The notes below the pieces were generated by a model. The model was given only the letters and a program-made list of their open reading frames with translations. It searched no databases and was not told where the DNA came from. The position numbers were made by a program, and so were the translations under genes. 15,480 nt of DNA, taken from CAZFCK01 sp964517355 (GTDB lineage: Bacteria > Desulfobacterota > Desulfovibrionia > Desulfovibrionales > Desulfovibrionaceae). Positions 1 through 8,083 of the stretch are shown one piece after another; positions within the stretch are counted from its first letter, which is position 1; the number at the start of each line of letters is the position of its first letter. The stretch covers positions 1-15,480 of the forward strand of contig CAZFCK010000107.1 of NCBI GenBank assembly GCA_964517355.1, in the 5' to 3' direction.

Positions 1-105
1 AACAATTGGAAATTGTTTCAGGGTAGAGCCTTGTTTCAAGGCGAAAATGCGCTAGCCCGAAAGTCGTATTTGGAATTACGTATTGAAATGGAATTGGAAT
101 GAACC

Positions 106-143
106 CTCCGGAGGCATTCTTGATTCAAAGTCAATGTGCTCTA
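106..143 (+). repeat. Partial copy of the dispersed palindrome repeat (copy A)
   Basis: The segment runs from CTCCGGAGGCATTCT to GTGCTCTA. It aligns with the right-hand part of the full copy at 10837-10875 (CCGGGGGCATTCCT to TATGCTCTA), with the same spacing between the GGAGGCATTC block and the terminal GCTCTA block. The palindromic half of the repeat is missing on the left. It is therefore a truncated or decayed copy, downstream of the PEP-synthase-like gene. Confidence 0.6.
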
Positions 144-165
144 AATTCGTCATGAAAAAAAAAGT

Positions 166-207
166 GCGAGAGGGGAACCCTTTTGAAAAGGGTTTCCCCC
201 CCCTCGC
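166..207. repeat. GC-rich hairpin of the second repeat family
   Basis: GCGAG (166-170) pairs with CTCGC (203-207), GGGG (172-175) with CCCC, and AACCCTTT (176-183) with AAAGGGTT (187-194). This gives one long stem with a 3-nt loop and a small bulge. The same arms and the preceding A-run plus GTGCGAGAGG recur at 15131-15170. Related arms around a much longer loop occur at 13737-13830, and the following TTCCTAAAC also recurs there on the other strand. It could act as a bidirectional terminator or RNA-stability element; its role is not known from sequence. Confidence 0.65.
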
Positions 208-241
208 TCTCAACCCTTCCTAAACCTTATACTATGGCGAA

Positions 242-275
242 GAAGCCCGAACCGTTGATAACCGGTTCGGGCTTC
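242..275 (-). terminator. Probable intrinsic terminator of the PEP-synthase-like gene
   Basis: Perfect 13-bp stem, GAAGCCCGAACCG (242-254) against CGGTTCGGGCTTC (263-275), with an 8-nt loop. It begins 6 nt beyond the TAA stop of the minus-strand gene. The following minus-strand bases are only weakly T-rich, so termination may be inefficient or need the hairpin at 166-207 as well. Confidence 0.65.
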
Positions 276-281
276 GTGCTA

Positions 282-3200
282 TTAGAGTCTTTTGGCACGC
301 TGAGCGATCATGGCCTGCGTCTGTTCTTCAAAAGTTGCGAAGCCGGCCTGATGCATGGCGTCCTCAACAGTGCCGCTCCAATCCCAATTGGCGTAAATGA
401 CCGGCTTATGGAATGTTCTACGGAAGTGGTTCATTTCCTGGCGATAAAAGTTTTCTTTTTCGCTATCGAGATTATCGCGCAGCTGTTCATGCAGTCTGGC
501 GAGCTCTCCTTCATACCAATCCATAAGATCGCCCGCACTTTCGTATTTCTTAAGAATGTGCTCGTAGTTATGTTCCTTGAGCAACTTTTGCAAACGAATC
601 AGGAATTGTTCCGAGAGCCACTGCCCCAGTTTGGAAACAGGTATGTTCAAGGCCTCGACTTCGGCCATGCTATGTTTGGTCTGCGCATAGGTATCGGGCA
701 CCACCGAGGCCGAGACAATGCCGGCAATGGCCACCAGTCCCCGTAAAATGAGGCTGTTGGAAACGCCCTGGCCGCAGAACCCCACTTTTTTACAGTACTT
801 TTGACCTGTAAAGATGGTCACGAGAATGGCCCAAATGACACCAGGATCTTCTTCATCGTAGATATGGCTGAGACGTGAGTTGTCACGGTCCGTGGCCAAA
901 ACCATCTGGGTCATATCGTTGGAGCCGATGGAGAAGCCGTCGAATTCCTCAATAAAATGCTTGGCCAGGATCGCATTGTTGGGAATTTCGGACATCAGAA
1001 TAAGCTTAAGCCCGTCGTTGCCGCTTTTAAGCTTGTGTACCTGCTCCAGATAGCGTTTCATACTGCGCGCTTCTTCCAGCGTACGCACAAAGGGCAGCAT
1101 CATTTGCAGATTTCTGCCGCCGTATATGCCGCGGGCCAGCTTGAAGGCCTCGATCTCCCAATCGTGGATATTGCGTGAAACGCCGCGATACCCCAGCATG
1201 GGATTGTCTTCAAAGTGCTCGAAAAGGGAGCCTCCGAGCAAATTCCGGTATTCGTTGGACTTGAAATCAGTGGTCCGGTAAATAATGTCCTTACCGTAAA
1301 AGGCCATGGCGAAGAGGGCAAGCCCCTGGGCCAACGTCTGAGTGTAGTGTTCGCGGCCCGAGCGATAGCCGCGGGACTTAATCATGTCCTTGATGCGCAC
1401 CGGGATGCTGCGCACGTCTTCCATCTTGCTCTTTATCCCGGAGGCCTGCGCAACTTCATCGCGCATGTTGCCAATCCGGGCCAATGTTTCCTGAATTGCC
1501 GGGTTGTTTTTTACGGACGCGGCATGAGCCTTGATCTTCTCCTCAATCTCGCGTTTGCGGCGCAAGGTTTCAGGATCGTGCCCTATCAAGGAATCGAGCA
1601 CGTCTTTGTAACCCAAAATCACGGCCACATGTTCTTCAAGATCGAGTGAGGATTTCAATATGCCGATGCGGCGGCTGGCGATGCCCACATGCTCGTCCAG
1701 TTTATGGTCGAGTTCGCGCAACTCGCGATGCACGGCCAAAACCTCTTCAGTGCTCTTGGACGACTCGGCTTCGGTAAGCTTTTCCATCTCCGAAGCCAGG
1801 CCCGTGACCTGTCCGACATAATTTCGCAGGCGAAAATCCAGAGTCACCGCACCGGAAGCGAGCTGATCCGTAACCAATTTGGTAAGTTGCTCGTCCAGTT
1901 CGTCGATCTTGGTTTGGACGACCTTATCCAGCGTTCCGTGGTCGTACGCCTCTAGGGCCAGAGGGTGGATACTGATGTTGCCGAGCATGAACTCGGCCCG
2001 CAAGAGCCCCACTTCGAAGTCGGGCACATCGCGCAATCGCGAAAGGACCATTGCCTGTCCCACGTCGGCAAGAATCAGCCCGACTTTGGTGCGCGTGTCG
2101 GGAAGCTTGTCCACATCAATTTCGCCCCCCACTTCCTCCAGGGGCAAAAGTCCCCTGTAGGCGCGTCCGCGGGAGCCGTCCACGGTTATTTCCTGGCCGT
2201 CCAAGGCGCGCAGGACCTCTAGTCGCTGGATGCCTATGACCGCCGGGATGCCCAATTCTCTGGAGGTAATGGCCGCGTGGCTGGTGTCGCCGCCCACGTC
2301 CGCGAGAATGGCGGAGGCGATGCGCATGCCCGGCACCATGTCGGGGTCGGTGCGTTCGGCCGCGAGGATGTCGCCCTTATTGATCTTATTCAGCTCCAAG
2401 GCGGAGCGCAGGTACTTCACCACGCCCTGCCCAGCACCGCGGGAGGCGCCGTTGCCCTCAATCACCACGTCCGCATTAACGAGGGCTTTGGAGACCACTT
2501 CGAGCCGGCGCATGAAAATCGTATGGGGGTGTTTTTCAAATTCCTCGTTCCAGCGGGTTTCCGGACGGGCCTGGACGAACCAAAGCCGGGACTCGCTGTC
2601 TATGCAGAATTCGGTATCCATGATCATGCCGCCATAGGCCTTGCTGATGGCGCGCACTCCCTGCGCCACTTCTTCGGCCTGGGCCAGAGACAAGGACCAC
2701 TGATACGCCTCGACTTCGGGCACATCCACCCTTTCTGTGCCCCCGTCACGGCAATAGACGATCTTTTTGTCTTTAAAACCCATGTTGCGGATAACGACTT
2801 CAATGCCGTCATCACGCTTGAACACGTAAAATTTGTCGGGAGTGACCATGCCGCCCACAACGGCCTCGCCCAGGCCGTAGCTTGCGTCGATGGAGACCAG
2901 ATCCTTGCGGTCCGTGCCCCGGCAACCTGTGGCGGTATCGGCGCTGAATGCCGTTCCGGAAATGACCGGATTGATCATGCGCATGACGCACACGGACAAC
3001 GACGTATTTTCAATGGACCATTCGACCTTGGCTTTTTGGGCTATGGCGTCGTCGCCTGTTGTTTCGGCGCGGGCAATGGCGTCCAGAATGGCTTCACGGC
3101 GATACGTCATGGAGCGCAGGTTATAAGCCGAAGCGCAATCCCAATGATAAGCCTCCACGCAATGGGCTTCGCCCACCACGTTAAGGTAGGTATCCTGCAA

Positions 3201-3953
3201 GCCGGCAAACGCCTTTTTCCGGCTGTCTTCACCAGCGGCGGAAGAACGCACCGCCACGGGAACGTCTTCCACGCCGGCTTCCTTACAGATATCGAGATAA
3301 GCGCCGCGAACCGCTTTCTCCACCTCCTTGGGCAACTCCACGGAAAGAATGGCGACCTGCACCAATACGGAACGCTTGCGCAACTGGTCGATGCCTTCGG
3401 GTGAAGTGGCGAAGCCTTCCACAACGTTGTTGATAAACGTCCGCAGTTTAACCGGCGTGCCGGAGGCACGGCGAGCGCTTTCCTCTTTCACCTCGCGACC
3501 AAGACGGCGCACGAATTTCTGCAAGAATTCAGAATCCTTGTTTATTTCAGCGCCACCCCAATCAATACGATTGTATTCCTTGTCCACCACGGATCGGATC
3601 ATGGTGGCGTTTACTTTGGTCTGATCGAGAAGCAGATGAAACGCGTCCGAGGAAATTGCCCGAAACTGCGGCGCCCGGATTCCAGCAACCTGACTGATGA
3701 GAGCGGTATTATAATTCTTACCGCCAACCAAAAGCTCGGCTTCCTCGCCGATGGTCACTATCTCGGCGCCATTGAGCACTAATTGCTTTTGGAGCTGCGC
3801 CACCTTGGCGGCATGCTCGTTGGAAGCATCATGCATCGATGTATCATTTTCCGGTTCCACCGCATGCTCAAGCGCAGATTCCGGCTTTTGCTCCAGAGGC
3901 TTGTCAGGCTCAATTTGTTTTGCCGCGGCCTTTGGATTGGGCGCTTTCGCCAT
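282..3953 (-). CDS. Phosphoenolpyruvate synthase-like protein (pyruvate, water dikinase family), long form
   Basis: This 1223-residue protein probably converts pyruvate and ATP to PEP in the cytoplasm. Seen in order: a charged low-complexity N-terminus (1-65); a PPDK N-terminal ATP-grasp region with VAVRSSAAGEDSRKKAFAG (233-251) and FVQARPE (459-465); the swivelling phosphohistidine domain with GGDTSHAAITSRELGIPAVIG around His559; and a TIM-barrel PEP/pyruvate domain with VGLLRAEF (648-655), YRTTDFKSNEYR (892-903), NPMLGYRG, IGSNDMTQM and GFCGQG carrying the acid/base Cys1060. All key residues are present. About 170 extra, mostly helical residues (about 675-865) split the barrel domain, and a helical tail follows 1110. 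E. coli PpsA has about 790 residues. I chose the ATG at 3953 because AAGGAGG lies 7 nt upstream; the frame stays open to 4139 but that part is unlike the family. It lies downstream of pyc but behind a terminator. The enzyme family is near certain; the preferred reaction direction is inferred. Confidence 0.88.
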   Translation of the reverse strand: MAKAPNPKAAAKQIEPDKPLEQKPESALEHAVEPENDTSMHDASNEHAAKVAQLQKQLVLNGAEIVTIGEEAELLVGGKNYNTALISQVAGIRAPQFRAISSDAFHLLLDQTKVNATMIRSVVDKEYNRIDWGGAEINKDSEFLQKFVRRLGREVKEESARRASGTPVKLRTFINNVVEGFATSPEGIDQLRKRSVLVQVAILSVELPKEVEKAVRGAYLDICKEAGVEDVPVAVRSSAAGEDSRKKAFAGLQDTYLNVVGEAHCVEAYHWDCASAYNLRSMTYRREAILDAIARAETTGDDAIAQKAKVEWSIENTSLSVCVMRMINPVISGTAFSADTATGCRGTDRKDLVSIDASYGLGEAVVGGMVTPDKFYVFKRDDGIEVVIRNMGFKDKKIVYCRDGGTERVDVPEVEAYQWSLSLAQAEEVAQGVRAISKAYGGMIMDTEFCIDSESRLWFVQARPETRWNEEFEKHPHTIFMRRLEVVSKALVNADVVIEGNGASRGAGQGVVKYLRSALELNKINKGDILAAERTDPDMVPGMRIASAILADVGGDTSHAAITSRELGIPAVIGIQRLEVLRALDGQEITVDGSRGRAYRGLLPLEEVGGEIDVDKLPDTRTKVGLILADVGQAMVLSRLRDVPDFEVGLLRAEFMLGNISIHPLALEAYDHGTLDKVVQTKIDELDEQLTKLVTDQLASGAVTLDFRLRNYVGQVTGLASEMEKLTEAESSKSTEEVLAVHRELRELDHKLDEHVGIASRRIGILKSSLDLEEHVAVILGYKDVLDSLIGHDPETLRRKREIEEKIKAHAASVKNNPAIQETLARIGNMRDEVAQASGIKSKMEDVRSIPVRIKDMIKSRGYRSGREHYTQTLAQGLALFAMAFYGKDIIYRTTDFKSNEYRNLLGGSLFEHFEDNPMLGYRGVSRNIHDWEIEAFKLARGIYGGRNLQMMLPFVRTLEEARSMKRYLEQVHKLKSGNDGLKLILMSEIPNNAILAKHFIEEFDGFSIGSNDMTQMVLATDRDNSRLSHIYDEEDPGVIWAILVTIFTGQKYCKKVGFCGQGVSNSLILRGLVAIAGIVSASVVPDTYAQTKHSMAEVEALNIPVSKLGQWLSEQFLIRLQKLLKEHNYEHILKKYESAGDLMDWYEGELARLHEQLRDNLDSEKENFYRQEMNHFRRTFHKPVIYANWDWSGTVEDAMHQAGFATFEEQTQAMIAQRAKRL

Positions 3954-3957
3954 CGTC

Positions 3958-3967
3958 TCTCCTCCTT
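3958..3967 (-). promoter_or_regulatory. Strong Shine-Dalgarno that fixes the start of the PEP-synthase-like gene
   Basis: On the minus strand AAGGAGGAGA precedes the ATG at 3953 with a 7-nt spacer after GGAGG. The upstream in-frame ATG at 4139 has no such site, so the extra 62 residues of open frame are read as untranslated leader. Confidence 0.8.
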
Positions 3968-4087
3968 GATCGTTCGGGGCTCGTTCGGGATGAGTTCTGA
4001 ACTGGAACAGGCAAACGGGGCAACATCGTGCCACAACATCCCCCGTTGAACCTATGTCACGCAGAACCCCTGACAGGATTGGAAATG

Positions 4088-4104
4088 TTACAACACCTGT
4101 GCCA
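4088..4104 (-). promoter_or_regulatory. Candidate sigma-54 promoter for the PEP-synthase-like gene
   Basis: The minus strand reads TGGCACAGGTGTTGTA, which matches the -24/-12 consensus (TGGCAC, 5 nt, TTGCA/T) at correct spacing except that the -12 GC is GT. Transcription would begin near 4078 and give a leader of about 125 nt. Sigma-54 promoters are common in Desulfovibrio. One of the two most conserved dinucleotides is imperfect, so this is only a candidate. Confidence 0.3.
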
Positions 4105-4239
4105 GTTACATGACAAATCACTGCATCTGGTTCTGACAAAGGTATTTTTTCTTCTATCCATATACCTTGGGGATACGTTCTTCGTCAATGAAAACCCCGC
4201 GAGAAGCATGCGTAACGCACACATCCACACAAGGATCAA

Positions 4240-4267
4240 AAAACCCCTGGAAAAAGCCAGGGGTTTT
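4240..4267 (-). terminator. Intrinsic terminator of pyc
   Basis: Stem AAAACCCCTGG (4240-4250) against CCAGGGGTTTT (4257-4267) with a 6-nt loop. On the minus strand it is followed by TTTTTT, about 25 nt after the pyc stop codon. This is a textbook intrinsic terminator and implies that the PEP-synthase-like gene has its own promoter or depends on readthrough. Confidence 0.9.
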
Positions 4268-4292
4268 GCTCTGCCACACAGAAAAACAAAGG

Positions 4293-7200
4293 TCAAAGTT
4301 TTGTTCCGCAAAAGGGGCAATACTCACAATTGTTCATGGTCAAAGGTTGCTTGCACGACCCGCATGTAGTGGGCGCAGGACCCAATTCAACCAGCAATTC
4401 TCCTTCCTTCACCGGCACCATTTTACGGTCCTCATTGAAATTCGCGGTCTTCAACACGCGTTTTACAATGCCGTTCACCGGTGAAAGTACGGCTTTTTCC
4501 TGCTTCATGATCGAGATATTGAAGAGTTCCTCCCCTTCCTTCACCATGTCGCCGGGGTGTACGTACATGACCCACAACTCGCCGGTGCTGGGAGAGGCCA
4601 CCTGATACTTGTCGCCCGGATCGGCCAGTTCGATACCGCCGGGGCCACCCACTTCAGGCTGCGCCACCTGCACCTCGCAACGCATGAACTCCGAATCAAG
4701 GGAGTAACGCACCATGCACTGACCACGCTTATCCGGATGCGAGATACTCAAAATCTCCATCTGATGCGGTTTGCCGCCACTGTCCATGAATTCCAGAACG
4801 CGCCCCTGCTCCAGGCCTTCAAACCAGATATCCAGGGGCAGGCAATTCGGATTGCCGAACTCCTCCACAAAATGGATGGTCTTCAAGGCATCCGCAGGAT
4901 GATTCAGATACAAGACGAATTCTTCCTCGGTGGGTTCACGCTTGATGTGCCTGCACAAGGCCTCGTGTTCCTCGTCCATCTCCATGTCGGCCAGCACTTC
5001 CAGCGGAGAATTTTCAGTGCGTTTTTTCACGGCTTCCTGCCAGTTGGAACCAAAGGCGCTTTGATACACCCAGTCCGCGGGGAAACCCAGAGGCAACCGG
5101 CCGAATTTGCCCAACAGCAAATCGCGGAACGCGTCGTTGCTGTCTCTGTAAAGCATCAAGCGCGCTTCCTTGATTTGTTCCGGCAAATTCTGCTCCGGAT
5201 GCTTGTTCACGTTTTCCAGCACCTCGAGCATATACTGGACTTCATTTTCTCCACCGCGCTTGTAGGCCGAAGTAACCGCCAGGAACGCGGTGTTCCAGGT
5301 GATTTGCGATCCCGGAGTCACATCGTGGTAACGCACGATCTTACGAGTTCCGGAAAGGAATTTCAGCATGTAGGGCAAAAGCTGGATGTAGCCCTGTTTC
5401 ATGGCGCCTTCCTGAGACGAGGAAGTGGCGCCTCCCGGCATACCGTGTTCCACAACATCGTGATCAATGCCCTGGAAGTAAGGAGCCGTGTAACGGTCAT
5501 AATACGGCATGACCTGTTTGAGCACGAAATTGGTGGTGCGCAACATCTCCCAATTCAAGTTGTGCTTGAGTCCCAACTCGCCTTCGATATAAGCGGCCGT
5601 GGCCATGACGTCGCCCTGCCCGTACCAACGCACCGTGGAGCCGATGGCCGTATCCACGATATGCGCCCCGGCTTTGGCGGCAGCGCCGCACGCCGGCACA
5701 AAAAGACCGTCCGTGTAGTGCCTGTGGTAATGCAGCACCAGATCCGGATAGGTCTTGCGCAAGGTTGCGACAAGAGCCGAAATGAACCTCGGAGGGCACA
5801 TGCCCGCCATATCCTTGAGGCCGAGAATGATCAACTTCTGGGCTTTGGCCGTGCTCACTCCGGCCACGCTGGCCGTCATGGCGAGTATTTCCTCGACAAC
5901 GCCCATATAATGGGGAACGTCGAAACCAGGCGCCCAGGACAGGGATATGGCCGGCTCAAAGATGTTCTTCTCGGAGTTGAGCGCGACCTCCGCAAACGGA
6001 CGCATATTTTCTATGTGATTCAAAAAGTCGAAACAGCGGATCACGTCGTAATGCTCGCAGATCATTTCTCCGGTCATGCGCATCAGATTCCGCGGTTGCG
6101 GCTTGTAACCCAACACGTTGGTGGAACGCACGAGAAGTTGCTTGCACGTTTTCGGAGCGAACTTGTTCCACTCCGCGGCTTCGGAAAAAGGATAGGTCAT
6201 GTTCGCCAGCATGGCCACGTGGAAATGAGCGCCGCCGCCGTTCTCCAGAGAAAAGAAGCCGCAATTGTCAAGGTAGGGGCCCATGATGCGGTCTTCAGCC
6301 AGACGAAAGCGGTTGCCGCTGTTGGATTGGGTGATGTCGCGGGCCGTGGTGTCGGTGAAATGCACGTAATCGCTATCGCGGATACAATCCAGCAACGCCT
6401 TGCGGTCTCCCCGGGGATACGGCGATGTCTTGCTTCCATAAATGGGGGGCAACACGGGTTCGAACGCTTTCGGTTGCAGTCTGGGAGTTTCCCGGTTGCG
6501 ATACTTCCCGAGCTGGACATGGGGGTTGTAGCCCTTGGCCGATACTTCGGCCACCAGCCGCGAAAGCCTGGCGGATTCGGATTCCAAATCCTGATAATAC
6601 ATCAACCCCGGAGCGGAATTGATAAATTTCGTATCGCAGTTCCCTTCACGGAACGTGGGATGCTGCACCAGCATCCGATGAAAGGGAATGGTCGTTTTCA
6701 CGCCGCCGATGACATATTCGCGCAAGGCGCGGTCCATAATGCTCAGGGTCTTGTTCCAGTCGTAGCCATAGGCGATGAGCAGGGAACCGGCGGAATCGTA
6801 TTGCGAGGGAAATTCATACCCCGCGCTGATGCAGGAGTCCAAACGCACGCCGGGGCCGCCCGTGGAGATGTAGCGCGTGATCATTCCCGAATTGGGGGCG
6901 AAATTGTCTTGCGGATCCTCAAAATTGATGCGTACCTGCATGGCGTTGTGCATGGCCTTGGTTTTTTCGGGCGTGAAACGCAATTCGCCGTCAAAAGCCA
7001 CGTTGATCTGCTCTTCCACAAGGTCGATGCCGTACCGGCATTCCGTAATGCCGTGCTCCACCTGCAGGCGGGTATTGGCTTCAATAAGGTACGGACGCCC
7101 CGTTTCGTCCACAAGATACTCGACAGTGGCCAGGGAGTAGTAGTTCACCGCCCGCACCAGTTGCCTGGAGTATTCCTTGAGTTGCTCGCGAAGTTCCGGG

Positions 7201-7982
7201 TTGAACGTCTTCCAGGGGGAGGGCGTTATCTCCACGAGTTTCTGATGGTTGCGCTGCACGGAGCAATCGCGTTCGTCAAAGGCGAAAACATTGCCGTATT
7301 TATCGGCAATCACCTGTATTTCGATGTGGCGGATGTTCGTCAGCAATTTTTCCACAAACAGTCTGGGATTGCCGAAAGAGGCCTTGGCCATGGCGGTCGC
7401 TTTTTCAAAAGCGCGTTCCAGCTGCGATTCGTTGTGGATTTCATAAATGCCGCGTCCCCCGCCGCCGCCTTCGGCCTTGAGCATGATGGGGAAACCGATT
7501 TCACGAGCCACTTCCCTGGCTCCGGGGATGTCCACGGCGCCTTCCGAGCCAGGAACGACCGGCACTCCCTCTTTGCGGGCGAGACGCCGCAATTCGACCT
7601 TGTTGCCCAAAAGGCGCATGGAAGTGGCGTTGGAGCCTATGAAATTGATGCCCGCCGCTTCACATTTCGCGGGGAAGCTTTCGTCTTCGGACGCGAAGCC
7701 CCAGCCTGGATGGATGCCGACAATACCCCTCGCCTTGGCTTTTTTGATAATGAGGTCCACATCAAGATAGGAACGCGGATCAGCACCCAGCAATAAAAGC
7801 TCACGTGCCCCCGATGTCGCGGGGGAAGCTTTGTCCACATCCGTGGCTGTGAGAACGGGGATGCCCTGGAACCTTTCGGCGATGGTCCGCAAAATTCTGC
7901 GCGCGGGAATACCTCGGTTGGCCACAAGAAACGGTTTGCCTTTAACCTCTTTCAAAACCTGCTCAAACGTTTTCTTCTGCAT
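4293..7982 (-). CDS. pyc: Pyruvate carboxylase, single-chain, with C-terminal zinc-ribbon tail
   Basis: This cytoplasmic enzyme carboxylates pyruvate to oxaloacetate with ATP, bicarbonate and biotin, the usual anaplerotic step. The 1229 residues fit the family (about 1150) plus extras. Biotin carboxylase: IHPGWGF (90-96), the glycine-rich AEGGGGGRG loop (170-178) and EANTRLQVEH (301-310). Carboxyltransferase: DTTARD (544-549), KDMAG with the presumed carbamylated Lys723, and HRH (753-755); these supply the metal ligands Asp549, Lys723, His753 and His755. Biotinyl domain: SIMKQEK with Lys1160, where most relatives have AMKM. After residue 1205 comes a short tail, CGSC then CEYCPFCG (Cys1207, 1210, 1222, 1225), a likely zinc ribbon not found in ordinary pyruvate carboxylases. 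GAGGAAG precedes the ATG at 7982. birA lies 101 bp upstream on the same strand, so the two are probably cotranscribed. Family is certain; the role of the tail is unknown. Confidence 0.95.
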   Translation of the reverse strand: MQKKTFEQVLKEVKGKPFLVANRGIPARRILRTIAERFQGIPVLTATDVDKASPATSGARELLLLGADPRSYLDVDLIIKKAKARGIVGIHPGWGFASEDESFPAKCEAAGINFIGSNATSMRLLGNKVELRRLARKEGVPVVPGSEGAVDIPGAREVAREIGFPIMLKAEGGGGGRGIYEIHNESQLERAFEKATAMAKASFGNPRLFVEKLLTNIRHIEIQVIADKYGNVFAFDERDCSVQRNHQKLVEITPSPWKTFNPELREQLKEYSRQLVRAVNYYSLATVEYLVDETGRPYLIEANTRLQVEHGITECRYGIDLVEEQINVAFDGELRFTPEKTKAMHNAMQVRINFEDPQDNFAPNSGMITRYISTGGPGVRLDSCISAGYEFPSQYDSAGSLLIAYGYDWNKTLSIMDRALREYVIGGVKTTIPFHRMLVQHPTFREGNCDTKFINSAPGLMYYQDLESESARLSRLVAEVSAKGYNPHVQLGKYRNRETPRLQPKAFEPVLPPIYGSKTSPYPRGDRKALLDCIRDSDYVHFTDTTARDITQSNSGNRFRLAEDRIMGPYLDNCGFFSLENGGGAHFHVAMLANMTYPFSEAAEWNKFAPKTCKQLLVRSTNVLGYKPQPRNLMRMTGEMICEHYDVIRCFDFLNHIENMRPFAEVALNSEKNIFEPAISLSWAPGFDVPHYMGVVEEILAMTASVAGVSTAKAQKLIILGLKDMAGMCPPRFISALVATLRKTYPDLVLHYHRHYTDGLFVPACGAAAKAGAHIVDTAIGSTVRWYGQGDVMATAAYIEGELGLKHNLNWEMLRTTNFVLKQVMPYYDRYTAPYFQGIDHDVVEHGMPGGATSSSQEGAMKQGYIQLLPYMLKFLSGTRKIVRYHDVTPGSQITWNTAFLAVTSAYKRGGENEVQYMLEVLENVNKHPEQNLPEQIKEARLMLYRDSNDAFRDLLLGKFGRLPLGFPADWVYQSAFGSNWQEAVKKRTENSPLEVLADMEMDEEHEALCRHIKREPTEEEFVLYLNHPADALKTIHFVEEFGNPNCLPLDIWFEGLEQGRVLEFMDSGGKPHQMEILSISHPDKRGQCMVRYSLDSEFMRCEVQVAQPEVGGPGGIELADPGDKYQVASPSTGELWVMYVHPGDMVKEGEELFNISIMKQEKAVLSPVNGIVKRVLKTANFNEDRKMVPVKEGELLVELGPAPTTCGSCKQPLTMNNCEYCPFCGTKL

Positions 7983-8083
7983 ACGTCTTCCTCAGACCTC
8001 GCCGCTAATAATTCTTGATAAACGAAATGACATGCCACATCAGAACGGAATGCCAGAGCTGCCACAAAAAAAAGTATTGGGAA

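Larger units (their letters stand above)
1..281. other. Intergenic region at the window edge, repeat-rich
   Basis: I see no gene here. From left to right it holds two small perfect hairpins (AACAATT/AATTGTT at 1-17 and GCCTTG/CAAGGC at 28-42), an AT-rich stretch with repeated GGAATT/GGAAT words (71-100), a partial copy of the dispersed palindrome repeat (106-143), a strong GC-rich hairpin (166-207) and the probable terminator of the minus-strand gene that ends at 282. Apparent open frames here are short and run antisense into that gene. Confidence 0.6.
3954..4239 (-). other. Leader and promoter region of the PEP-synthase-like gene
   Basis: This gene-free stretch lies between the pyc terminator and the PEP-synthase-like start. 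It holds the Shine-Dalgarno at 3958-3967, a candidate sigma-54 promoter at 4088-4104 and, upstream of that, two TTTGTCA direct repeats on the minus strand (about 4109-4142) of the kind that could bind an activator. A second TGGCAC-like site near 4021-4034 has spacing one base too short. I see no other gene. Confidence 0.5.

Noticed and set aside
2277..3404. 375-codon plus-strand frame antisense to the PEP-synthase-like gene
   Set aside because: It lies wholly within a convincing gene, with no ribosome site and no recognisable domain.
3954..4139. 62-residue N-terminal extension of the PEP-synthase-like protein
   Set aside because: The frame is open, but the strong AAGGAGG before the ATG at 3953 and the Cys-rich, unfamily-like sequence of the extension argue for leader DNA.
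4557..7796. 1079-codon open frame on the plus strand, antisense to pyc
   Set aside because: It mirrors the codon structure of the pyruvate carboxylase, resembles no family and is rich in His, Arg and Gly as antisense frames of GC-rich genes are.
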